Shown here in pieces: positions 35,948-44,112 of a stretch of DNA of 64,000 nt; the stretch's first letter is position 1, and each line of letters begins with the position of its first letter. The notes under the pieces were generated by a model. It searched no databases. It was not told the origin of the DNA and saw nothing but the letters and a program-made list of their open reading frames with translations. Position numbers and translations under genes: made by a program. This stretch comes from Actinomycetaceae bacterium (GTDB lineage: Bacteria > Actinomycetota > Actinomycetes > Actinomycetales > Actinomycetaceae): NCBI GenBank assembly GCA_030527545.1, contig JAUNAP010000007.1, forward strand, positions 1 to 64,000. The letters are read 5' to 3'.

Positions 35948-35994
35948 CCCGGGCAGGCAAACTTTGGCAAGAAGCGGCAACTTGCCTGCCCGGG
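35948..35994. repeat. 13-bp inverted repeat enclosing operator half-sites
   Basis: CCCGGGCAGGCAA (35948-35960) and TTGCCTGCCCGGG (35982-35994) are perfect inverted repeats with a 21-base spacer that itself carries GGCAAGAAGCGGCAA. It could end transcription of the upstream operon, act as the control site of the downstream one, or both. Confidence 0.6.
35976..35986. promoter_or_regulatory. Uronate LacI operator at the GH3-eda-kdgK operon
   Basis: GGCAACTTGCC is identical to the core of the palindrome before uxuB. It overlaps a TTGCCT -35-like box (35982-35987), 19 bases before TACGCT (36007-36012). Confidence 0.6.
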
Positions 35995-36051
35995 AACGCC
36001 GCTCGTTACGCTGACAAACGGCAGGAAAAACCGGCGTTAAGGAGGACGACC

Positions 36052-37824
36052 GTGGTAGATCTGACGGCGAAACCGTTCGACCTCGACGAAGAGGCGATCG
36101 CGTGGGTGCGCGAGACCATCGAGAACATGAGCCTCGACGAGAAAATCGGGCAGCTCTTCGTCAACATGGGGGCCTCACGCGACGAGGACTACCTCACCGG
36201 CATCCTCGACACCTACCACATCGGTGCTGTCCGCTATAACCCCGGCCCCGCGGCAGAAATCTGGGAGCAAAACCGGATTCTCCAAACCAAATCGAAAATC
36301 CCCCTCCTCATCGCCGCCAACACCGAGGCCGGTGGCAACGGCGCCTGCACCGACGGCACGTACGTGGGCTACGAGGTGAAGATCGGGGCGACCCGCGACA
36401 CCCGATGGGCCTACGAGATGGGCAGGGTATCCGGTGTCGAAGCCTCGGCGATCGGCTGCAACTGGTCATTCGCTCCCATCGTCGACATCATGCGCAACTG
36501 GCGTAACCCCATCATCTCCAAGCGCTCCTTCGCCGACGACCCCGATCTCGTTCTCGAGCTCTCGCGCGCCTACATGCGCGGCATCATGGAATCCGGGATC
36601 CTCCCGGCCGCCAAGCACTTCCCCGGCGACGGCATCGACGAACGCGACCAGCACCTATCCGCCTCCGTTAACTCCCTCAGCTGCGAAGAATGGGATGTGA
36701 CCTTCGGGAAGGTCTACCAGGGACTCATCGACGACGGCCTGCCCTCCATCATGGCCGGCCACATCATGCAGCCCGCCTACCAGCGCCACTTCAACCCCGA
36801 ACTAGACAAGACAGGGCTACTCCCGGCGACGCTCAGCAAGGAACTCCTCACCGATCTGCTGCGAGGCAAGCTCGGATTCAACGGCCTCATCGTCACCGAC
36901 GCCTCCCACATGGTGGGGATGACCGGGGCGATGGCCCGCCGGGACCTGCTGCCCGCCTCCATCGCCGCCGGCTGCGACCTTTTCCTCTTCTTCAACGACC
37001 CCGACGAAGATTTCGCCTGGATGAAACAGGGCTACCTCGATGGCGTCATTACCGACGAACGCCTCACCGAAGCACTCGAAAGGATCCTCGGTCTCAAGGC
37101 ACGCCTCGGCTTCCACACCAAAGAAAGCGACGAACTGTTGCCGGCAAAAGACGATGCGATGGCCCGCATCGGGCTAGCCGAAAACACGCGGCTCGAGCGT
37201 GACGTCACCGAGGCGTCCATGACACTCGTCAAGAACACCCAAGACGTCCTCCCCCTCGACCCCGCCCGCTACCGTAGGATCCTCGTCGTCCCGGTTTCCG
37301 GCCCGCCCAACCCCATCGCCCGTGGATTCGGTGAGGGCGGAAGCATCACCCACCCGGCCGAAACCGTAGCCGAGAGGCTGCGTGAACGCGGATACGACAT
37401 CACCGTCCACGAGTCACTCCTCGACAAGCTCCAAAAACTCAGCCCGGAAGAACAAGCCGATGCCGTCCGCAACGTCTACGCCGGCAAGGCCCCCATCGCC
37501 CAGCTCACCGACAACTACGACCTCGTCCTCCTCATTGCCAAGGTCGAAGGCATGATGCAGCCCACCGAGCGGGTCATGTGGCCGGCCACCAAAGGTACTG
37601 TCGACATCCCCTGGTACGTCCACGAAATCCCCACCGTGTACGTGTCCGTGGCCAGCCCCTACGATCTCGTCGACGTCCCGCAGGTCAAGACCTACATCAA
37701 CACCTACGACGACCGCGACACCACCTTGGAGGTACTCCTCGACAAACTCGAAGCCGGGCCCGAGGCGTTCCTCGGCACCATGCCGACCGACGCTTACTGC
37801 GGCAAAGAAGACACGTGGGTGTAG
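36052..37824 (+). CDS. GH3 beta-N-acetylhexosaminidase/beta-glycosidase-like protein
   Basis: A 590-residue cytoplasmic GH3 enzyme. The NagZ-type block KHFPGDGIDERDQH (about 187-200) keeps the Asp-x-His dyad that serves as acid/base in NagZ-like members, although the usual GHG reads GDG. The nucleophile Asp lies in LIVTDASHMVGMTG near 283. A C-terminal GH3_C-like domain (VTEASMTLVKNTQDVLPLD onwards) is present, absent in short NagZ. It starts at GTG 36052 after AAGGAGG. It leads an operon with a HAD protein, KDPG aldolase and KDG kinase under the uronate operator, so its substrate may be a hexosamine-uronate oligosaccharide such as a glycosaminoglycan fragment; that is inference. Confidence 0.8.
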   Translation: MVDLTAKPFDLDEEAIAWVRETIENMSLDEKIGQLFVNMGASRDEDYLTGILDTYHIGAVRYNPGPAAEIWEQNRILQTKSKIPLLIAANTEAGGNGACTDGTYVGYEVKIGATRDTRWAYEMGRVSGVEASAIGCNWSFAPIVDIMRNWRNPIISKRSFADDPDLVLELSRAYMRGIMESGILPAAKHFPGDGIDERDQHLSASVNSLSCEEWDVTFGKVYQGLIDDGLPSIMAGHIMQPAYQRHFNPELDKTGLLPATLSKELLTDLLRGKLGFNGLIVTDASHMVGMTGAMARRDLLPASIAAGCDLFLFFNDPDEDFAWMKQGYLDGVITDERLTEALERILGLKARLGFHTKESDELLPAKDDAMARIGLAENTRLERDVTEASMTLVKNTQDVLPLDPARYRRILVVPVSGPPNPIARGFGEGGSITHPAETVAERLRERGYDITVHESLLDKLQKLSPEEQADAVRNVYAGKAPIAQLTDNYDLVLLIAKVEGMMQPTERVMWPATKGTVDIPWYVHEIPTVYVSVASPYDLVDVPQVKTYINTYDDRDTTLEVLLDKLEAGPEAFLGTMPTDAYCGKEDTWV

Positions 37825-37836
37825 AGGAGCATACCT

Positions 37837-38757
37837 GTGAGTGAATACCCCGCCGCGGCCCAACCGCTCCTGGCCTTCACCCCGAAGAAAGACTTCTTCA
37901 TCGGGATTGACTCCGACGGCTGCGCCATGGACGTCATGACCATCAAACACGAAGAATGCTTCGCCCCCGCCGCCATCAAACAGTTCGGCCTTCAACCCAT
38001 TTCGCACATCGCCCGCGAAACGTGGATGTTCGTCAACCTGTATTCGGCCACCCGCGGGTGCAACCGTTGGGTAGCTCTCGACCTGTTCTTCGACCACCTG
38101 CGCAACCGTGCCGATGTTGCCGCGCGCGGAATAGACATTCCGCCCATGAGCGAACTCAAGGCGTTCCTCTCCTCCGATCACCCCAACTCCGACGACGGGA
38201 TCGCTGCGTACGCGCGGGAACACCCCTCACAAGAGATCGACACCTGCCGGGAATGGAGCAGACTCGTCGGCGACCTGACGACCTGGATGGTTCACGGATG
38301 CGCACCGTTTCCCGGTGTCAAGGAGGCCTTCGAGGCCATGAGCGACAAAGCCGACTGCATGACCGTCTCGGCAGCCAACCTTGCGGCACTCACCCGAGAA
38401 TGGGGTGAGCACGGACTGACCCCCTACATGGAGATCGTCGCCGGCCAGGAAATGGGTACGAAAGCGCAGCACCTTGCCGCGGCCGCCGTCGGAAAATACC
38501 CTTCCAAACGGATCCTCCTCCTCGGTGACGCCCCCGGTGACCTGGATGCGGCACGCAGCCAGGGAGTCTGCTTCTACCCCATCACCCCCGGAGCCGAGGC
38601 CGAGTCGTGGCGGAGACTGCGCGAAGAAGCCCTACCGCGTTTCTTCGCCGAAACCTACCGTGGCGACTACGAAAACACGCTCGTCGAGGAATTCCGCCAG
38701 CTCCTGCCGTCACGAGCACCCTGGGAAAGTACGGGCGACAACGTAACCACACGGTGA
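37837..38757 (+). CDS. HAD-fold hydrolase of the uronate operon
   Basis: A 306-residue HAD-superfamily protein with motif I FIGIDSDGCAMDVM, a large helical insert, motif II MTVSAANLAALT, motif III Lys in GTKAQHLAAAA and motif IV ILLLGDAPGDLDAA. The motif I Asp-Ser-Asp is intact, so phosphatase activity is expected. It lies 12 bases after the GH3 gene and 32 bases before the aldolase gene. Its substrate is unknown; a phosphorylated sugar released in this pathway is the obvious guess. Confidence 0.75.
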   Translation: MSEYPAAAQPLLAFTPKKDFFIGIDSDGCAMDVMTIKHEECFAPAAIKQFGLQPISHIARETWMFVNLYSATRGCNRWVALDLFFDHLRNRADVAARGIDIPPMSELKAFLSSDHPNSDDGIAAYAREHPSQEIDTCREWSRLVGDLTTWMVHGCAPFPGVKEAFEAMSDKADCMTVSAANLAALTREWGEHGLTPYMEIVAGQEMGTKAQHLAAAAVGKYPSKRILLLGDAPGDLDAARSQGVCFYPITPGAEAESWRRLREEALPRFFAETYRGDYENTLVEEFRQLLPSRAPWESTGDNVTTR

Positions 38758-38789
38758 CGATCCACCCTCACCCGCGATAAGGAGAGTAC

Positions 38790-39422
38790 ATGTCCATTCA
38801 CACCATGCTTGCCGAAAGCCCCGTCGTCCCGGTCGTCGTCGTCGACAGCGCGGACGAGGGCATCAAAGTCGGACAGGCCCTCGTCGCAGGAGGGATCCGC
38901 ACGGCCGAGGTGACCTTCCGCACGGCTGCCGCAGCAGACGCCATCCGCGCGATGAGCGACATTGAGGGTCTCAACGTAGGAGCAGGGACCGTCATCAACC
39001 CCGCGCAGGTCGACGAAGCCATCGCCGCAGGCGCCCGCTACATCGTTTCACCTGGTTTCTCTGCCGACGTCGTGCGCGCAGCCCAGGCGGCCGACGTCCC
39101 GGTCCTGCCCGCATGCACGGACGGATCATGGCTCATGGCAGCACGCGAACTGGGGCTCGACGTCGTCAAATTCTTCCCGGCGGGCGTCATGGGCGGAGTC
39201 AAGGCTATCCAAGCGCTCGCGGCGCCCTTCCCCGGCATGGGTTTTGTTCCAACCGGCGGCGTGTCGGCAGCTAATCTCCCCGACTACCTTGCCTGTCCCG
39301 CTGTTAAGGCATGTGGCGGCTCGTGGATGGTCAGCGCCACCCTCGTTAAGGAGGGACGCTACGACGAGATCGAACGCCTGAGTGCCGAAGCCGTCGCCAT
39401 CGCAAAGGAGTGTGGACGATGA
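38790..39422 (+). CDS. eda: KDPG aldolase (2-keto-3-deoxy-6-phosphogluconate aldolase)
   Basis: Splits KDPG to pyruvate and glyceraldehyde 3-phosphate, the last step of uronate breakdown. A 210-residue class I aldolase with catalytic Glu in TAEVTFRT (near 40) and Schiff-base Lys in DVVKFFPAGVMGG (near 130); GTVINPAQV and PTGGVSAANLPDYL complete the phosphate site. GGAGAG precedes the ATG. The kinase start overlaps its stop (ATGA). Confidence 0.95.
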   Translation: MSIHTMLAESPVVPVVVVDSADEGIKVGQALVAGGIRTAEVTFRTAAAADAIRAMSDIEGLNVGAGTVINPAQVDEAIAAGARYIVSPGFSADVVRAAQAADVPVLPACTDGSWLMAARELGLDVVKFFPAGVMGGVKAIQALAAPFPGMGFVPTGGVSAANLPDYLACPAVKACGGSWMVSATLVKEGRYDEIERLSAEAVAIAKECGR

Positions 39423-40519
39423 ATCCCCTGTCCCTACGGCCGCAAGAAGAATGCGGATTCGACATCGTTTCCCTCGGCGAGATCATGCTGCGTCTCGACC
39501 CCGGTGAAGGTCGTATCAAGACGGCACGCAGCTTCACCGCGTGGGAAGGGGGCGGCGAATACAACGTAGCCCGCGGCCTATCACGCTGCTTCGGTTTACG
39601 CGCGGGCGTCGTCACCGCACTCGTCGATAACGAGGTCGGGCACCTCATCGAGAATTTCATCCTCGCTGGTGGCGTGGCCCCCATGATCCACTGGGTTGCA
39701 GACGACGGTATCGGCCGCTCGGTCCGCAATGGGCTCAACTTCACCGAGCGGGGTTTTGGTGTGCGAGGCGCCGTCGGGGTGTCCGATCGCGGCCACACGG
39801 CAGTTTCGCAGCTGCAAGCCGACGACGTCGACTGGGACGATCTGTTCGGACGCAGGGGCGTGCGCTGGTTGCATACAGGCGGCATTTTCGCGGCCCTATC
39901 GGAACGATCCGCCGAAGTAGCCGAAGCCGCCATGGAAGCCGCAAAAAGTCACGGGACAATCATCTCCTACGACCTCAACTACCGTCCGAGCCTGTGGAAA
40001 TCCATTGGCGGGCAAGAACGTGCCCGAGAAGTCAATCGCCGTCTCGCCCGTTACGTCGATGTCATGATCGGCAACGAAGAGGACTTCACGGCGTCGCTAG
40101 GATTCGAGGTTGAAGGCGTCGACGCCAACCTATCGAAGCTCGACACGGCCGCGTTCGAAGCGATGATCGTCAAGGCGACCGGTGAATTCGACAACTTCAA
40201 GGCCGTCGCCACCACGTTGCGTCAGGTCGTTACGGCAACCGTCAACGACTGGGCCGCCATTGCGTGGACCCGCGAGACCGGCTTCGTGCGTTCGCTGCGC
40301 AGAGACGGCCTCGAGATCCTCGACCGCGTAGGCGGTGGCGACTCGTTCGCGTCGGGCTTCATCTACGGGCTCATGCAGCTCAACGACCCACAAGCTGCCG
40401 TCGAATACGGCGCCGCACACGGCGCGCTTGCCATGACGACCCCCGGGGACACGTCGATGGCTTCGAAGGCCGAGGTTGAACGGCTCGTCGCCGGCGGAGG
40501 CGCACGGGTTCAACGCTAA
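39419..40519 (+). CDS. kdgK: 2-keto-3-deoxygluconate kinase, PfkB family
   Basis: Phosphorylates KDG to KDPG. A 366-residue PfkB-family kinase with FDIVSLGEIMLRLDPGEGRI at the N terminus, FTAWEGGGEYNVARGLSRCFG, YDLNYRPSLWKS near 185, and the catalytic anion-hole/Asp block LDRVGGGDSFASGFIYGL near 305. ATG 39419 overlaps the aldolase stop by 4 bases and has AAAGGAG 8 bases upstream. A strong terminator follows. Confidence 0.9.
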   Translation: MNPLSLRPQEECGFDIVSLGEIMLRLDPGEGRIKTARSFTAWEGGGEYNVARGLSRCFGLRAGVVTALVDNEVGHLIENFILAGGVAPMIHWVADDGIGRSVRNGLNFTERGFGVRGAVGVSDRGHTAVSQLQADDVDWDDLFGRRGVRWLHTGGIFAALSERSAEVAEAAMEAAKSHGTIISYDLNYRPSLWKSIGGQERAREVNRRLARYVDVMIGNEEDFTASLGFEVEGVDANLSKLDTAAFEAMIVKATGEFDNFKAVATTLRQVVTATVNDWAAIAWTRETGFVRSLRRDGLEILDRVGGGDSFASGFIYGLMQLNDPQAAVEYGAAHGALAMTTPGDTSMASKAEVERLVAGGGARVQR

Positions 40520-40530
40520 ACTCACCCGCC

Positions 40531-40575
40531 GTGAACGCGTCCCTCGCATAAGCACTAAGCGAGGGACGCGTTCAC
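40531..40575 (+). terminator. Terminator of the GH3-HAD-eda-kdgK operon
   Basis: A perfect 17-bp stem (40531-40547 with 40559-40575) with an 11-base loop follows kdgK by 11 bases. Confidence 0.85.
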
Positions 40576-40716
40576 ATGTACACATGGCTGTAACGTGCGT
40601 CTCGCGCGCGCCAACCACGACCAGGCGTGAACATATGTGCAGGTCAATAACTGTTCTTTGTGGCGACGTGTAGCGTGATAGACATTCTCATGTTCCGTCG
40701 ACGAAGAAGGAAAACC

Positions 40717-42969
40717 ATGCGTCCCGCCATGATTCGTCACCGAGTCGCTGTCGGTGTTGCCGCCTGTGCACTCGCGGCGCCACTAGCCATCGGTATCGCA
40801 CCGCAAGCGAGCGCCCTACCCGATCCCCGGGAAACACCCACAGACCCGGCGGCACCGGGCGATACGCCCGCAATCTCCAGCGAAGAGACCGCAGAGCCTG
40901 TGCCGACCAACATGCCGTGGCTCAATCCCAGCCTCCCACCCGAAAAACGTGCCGAGCTGCTCGTCGACGCCATGACCGAAGGCCAACTCCTCCACATGGT
41001 CCACGGTCAATCCGATCTCCTGGGCACCCGCGTCTCGCACGCTGACGGCCCGCCCTCGATCGGCTACATCCCACCGATCCCCGAACTGCGTGTGCCGGCG
41101 CTTATCCTTTCCGACGGCCCCTCTGGCCTGCGTAACAAGGAGAAGGCCACCCAGCTGCCTGCACCCATCACACAGGCCGCCTCCTTCGACCCCGAGGTTG
41201 CCCGCGCCTACGGCCAGGCCATTGGTGAAGACGCCAAGGATCGCGGCCAAGACCTCATTTTCTCGCCCGGCTTCAACCTGGCCCGCAATCCTCAAGCGGG
41301 CCGCACCTTCGAGTATTTCGGTGAGGACCCGCTCCTCGCCGGGACCATCGCAGCCGCCCACGTCAACGGGCTCCAATCGACCGGGATCATGGCGACCCTC
41401 AAGCATTTTGTCGCCAACAACCAGGAACAGAACCGCACCCTCAACTCGTCGAACGTCGACGAGCGAACCCTTCACGAAATCTACGAAGAGCCTTTCCGCA
41501 TCGCTGTGAGAGACTCCCAGCCTGCGGTCGTCATGTGCGCCTACAACCGCGTCAACCACACCCCCGCGTGCGGCAACCCCGACACGCTCAAACGCGACCT
41601 GCGCGAATGGATGGGTTTCAAGGGATTCGTCGTCACCGACTACCCGGCCGCATGGTCACCCACCGATCTGAAAAACGGCCTCAACGTCGAGCTGCCCTGG
41701 CAGTTTTGGACCAAACCCAAGCGGATTCGCGAGGCCATCGCCAAGGGCGAGATGACGTGGGACGACATCCGCGATCGTGTGCGCGAAACGCTCATCCAAA
41801 TGTTCCGTTTCGGCCTCTTCGACCACCCCTGGGATGACGCGCAAGGCGACCGGGTCCGCCCGATACGGCCCATCGACCCGGCACGCGGCAACGCCGTCGC
41901 CCAAGCGAGTGTCGAAAAGGGCGCGGTCTTGCTCAAAAACGATGGGATGCTGCCTTTGACGGCACCTAAGCCCGGTGAACACCGCCGCGTCCTCGTCGTC
42001 GGGGATGCCGCGAAGAACACCCTGTCTGGCGGTGGATCTTCGAACGGTTCCGCGCTCATCTCCGACACCATCTTTGATGCGCTCAAGGCTCGTTATGGGG
42101 CCGACACGGAGGTCGTGTTCTCCTCGCAACTCAATCCCGCACGTATCGCCATCCAGGCGAAGAAGGCCGACGAGGTTATTGTCGTCGCCGGTGTTCTCTC
42201 CACTGAGCTTCTCGATCGCCTCACTCTCGACGTTCCCGTTGCTCAACGCAACGCTATTTCGATTGCGGCCCGTAACAACGACCACGTGGCCGTTGTCATG
42301 CAAACGGGCGGTCCCGTCGTTATGCCGTGGCTTGACGACGTCGAGGCCGTCCTCAACGTGTGGTATCCCGGCCAGGCGGCCGGAGCGGCGACGGCGCGAC
42401 TCCTTTTTGGAGATGTCAATCCCTCGGGCCGTCTCCCGCAGACCTTCCCCGCCGATGCTAAAGAGGTACCTGCCTCGACAAGAAACCAATTCCCCGGTGC
42501 GCACATGGGGTTCGAAGCCAACTACACCGAGGGTGTCATGATGGGCTACCGCTGGTGGGGTAGCGAAGCCAAGAAGCCCCTGTTCCCCTTCGGGCACGGC
42601 CTGTCTTACACGACGTTCGACTATGGGACCCCGACGGTCGAGGGGCCGGGAACGCGCGCGGGAAGTGTCCGCGTATCCTTCGACGTCACCAACACGGGCC
42701 GCCGGGAGGGCGCGACGGTCCCCCAGGTCTACGTGTCCAAGCCGGCGAGTGCCGCCGTGCCCACGCCGCCGCGTGAGCTTGCCGGATTCACCAAGATCTC
42801 GCTGGCCCCTGGCGAAACCCGCCGGGTGAGCATCGACATCCCTGCTGATCGACTCGCAGTATGGAGCGAGACCGAACGCGATCGGGTCGTCACCCCGGGT
42901 CACTACGCTTTCGCAGTCGCCGATAACGCAGAGGCGCCGGCGGCCACCATCGGCTACGACATCCGCTAA
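40717..42969 (+). CDS. Secreted GH3 beta-glucosidase-like enzyme
   Basis: A 750-residue exported GH3 enzyme. Signal peptide residues 1-33 (VAVGVAACALAAPLAIGIAP, ending ASA). The N-terminal barrel holds RVPALILSDGPSGLRNKEKA, TLKHFVANNQEQNRTLNSSN (the KHF and NNQE substrate residues) and the nucleophile Asp in KGFVVTDYPAAWSP near 308. The alpha/beta sandwich and a C-terminal fibronectin III-like domain (GSVRVSFDVTNTGRREGATV) complete the three-domain form. There is no LPxTG, so it is free or loosely bound. I use ATG 40717 with AAGGAAAA before it; ATG 40690 would add 9 basic residues. Confidence 0.88.
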   Translation: MRPAMIRHRVAVGVAACALAAPLAIGIAPQASALPDPRETPTDPAAPGDTPAISSEETAEPVPTNMPWLNPSLPPEKRAELLVDAMTEGQLLHMVHGQSDLLGTRVSHADGPPSIGYIPPIPELRVPALILSDGPSGLRNKEKATQLPAPITQAASFDPEVARAYGQAIGEDAKDRGQDLIFSPGFNLARNPQAGRTFEYFGEDPLLAGTIAAAHVNGLQSTGIMATLKHFVANNQEQNRTLNSSNVDERTLHEIYEEPFRIAVRDSQPAVVMCAYNRVNHTPACGNPDTLKRDLREWMGFKGFVVTDYPAAWSPTDLKNGLNVELPWQFWTKPKRIREAIAKGEMTWDDIRDRVRETLIQMFRFGLFDHPWDDAQGDRVRPIRPIDPARGNAVAQASVEKGAVLLKNDGMLPLTAPKPGEHRRVLVVGDAAKNTLSGGGSSNGSALISDTIFDALKARYGADTEVVFSSQLNPARIAIQAKKADEVIVVAGVLSTELLDRLTLDVPVAQRNAISIAARNNDHVAVVMQTGGPVVMPWLDDVEAVLNVWYPGQAAGAATARLLFGDVNPSGRLPQTFPADAKEVPASTRNQFPGAHMGFEANYTEGVMMGYRWWGSEAKKPLFPFGHGLSYTTFDYGTPTVEGPGTRAGSVRVSFDVTNTGRREGATVPQVYVSKPASAAVPTPPRELAGFTKISLAPGETRRVSIDIPADRLAVWSETERDRVVTPGHYAFAVADNAEAPAATIGYDIR

Positions 42970-42986
42970 ACGCGCCAGCGGTGACA

Positions 42987-43026
42987 TCAAGGGCGGCTGT
43001 CCGATTGTTCGGACAGCCGCCCTTGA
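42987..43026. terminator. Bidirectional terminator between the GH3 and kinase genes
   Basis: A perfect 18-bp stem (42987-43004 with 43009-43026) with a TTGT loop lies between convergent genes. Confidence 0.88.
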
Positions 43027-43036
43027 GTGTTCGCAC

Positions 43037-44110
43037 TTAGCGTCGTACGCGCGCGTTGCCCTCCCACAGGCTCCACACCTGCGCCTCGTCCGCCGGGGCT
43101 GCGTAATCCGTCGCGCTCGTCGCCGCGAGGGCGCCCGTCGCCCACCCGAACTGCAGGCACTTCTCGGTGTCCCATCCGCGCAAGATGCCGTAGAGGACTC
43201 CGCCGACGGAGCCGTCGCCGCCGCCGATGCGATCGAACACCTCGATGTCGCGCAGAGGAGCGACGTGGGTTTCGCCGTCGTGCCACAGGATCATCCCCCA
43301 CTTGTGGTGGTTGGCCGAGACGACCTCACGCAGCGACGTACCGATGTAGGACGCCTCCGGATAGGCCGCGTGGATCCTGCCGATCATGTCGCCAAACGCG
43401 TCGATCTTGTCGGCTAGGTCGTCCCCGCCGGCTTCGGGCCCGGCCACGCCTAGACACAGCTGGAAATCCTCCTCGTTGCCGTACAGCACATCGCACAGCG
43501 ACGCGATATCGGTGAAAGCCTCGCGCAGCTCCTTCTCGCGGCCCTTCCAAAACGACGCGCGATAGTTGAGGTCGAAGGCAACCGCCGTTCCCGCGTCCTT
43601 GGCGGCGTGGGCGAGCTCTACGCACAGGCGCGACGTGTCCGGCGATAGGGCGGCAATGAGCCCGGACAGGTGCAAAATAGCAACGCCCTCGTCGACGAAG
43701 AGCCGTTTGACATCGAAATCGTCAACACTGAGCGTGAGCCCCACCTCGCCGGCTCGATCGTTCCACACGCGTGGGCCGCGCCCACCAAAACCAGCGTCGG
43801 CGATGTTGAACTGGTGGCGGTAGCCCCACGCGCCCCCCTGATCCACCCACGGGCCTTCGTAGGACATGTTGCGTGCCCGCAGGTTCTGGGCGATAAATTG
43901 CGAGATCGGAGATCCGGCGACGAACTTTGTCAGCACCTTGACGTTCATTCCCAGGAAAGATGGGATAGAAGCAACGTTGGATTCGGCCGACGTCGCCTGG
44001 AGGGTGTAGCGGTCCGACACGTGGACCGCCTGACGGTTCTCGGGGACCAGACGCACCCCCATCGAGGTCGGTACGACGAGATCCCAGCGGGCATTGTCGC
44101 GCAGCTTCAT
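43037..44110 (-). CDS. PfkB-family sugar kinase (KdgK-like paralogue)
   Basis: A 357-residue kinase of the PfkB fold, distinct from kdgK at 39.4 kb. SAESNVASIPSFLGMNVKVLTK, FDLNYRASFWKGREKELREA near 178 and the catalytic block FDRIGGGDGSVGGVLYGIL near 300 are present. It starts 2 bases after gnd and so is co-transcribed with 6-phosphogluconate dehydrogenase. The pairing suggests a substrate that ends in the pentose phosphate pathway or a KDG-like acid; which is not clear. Confidence 0.82.
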   Translation of the reverse strand: MKLRDNARWDLVVPTSMGVRLVPENRQAVHVSDRYTLQATSAESNVASIPSFLGMNVKVLTKFVAGSPISQFIAQNLRARNMSYEGPWVDQGGAWGYRHQFNIADAGFGGRGPRVWNDRAGEVGLTLSVDDFDVKRLFVDEGVAILHLSGLIAALSPDTSRLCVELAHAAKDAGTAVAFDLNYRASFWKGREKELREAFTDIASLCDVLYGNEEDFQLCLGVAGPEAGGDDLADKIDAFGDMIGRIHAAYPEASYIGTSLREVVSANHHKWGMILWHDGETHVAPLRDIEVFDRIGGGDGSVGGVLYGILRGWDTEKCLQFGWATGALAATSATDYAAPADEAQVWSLWEGNARVRR

Positions 44111-44112
44111 CT

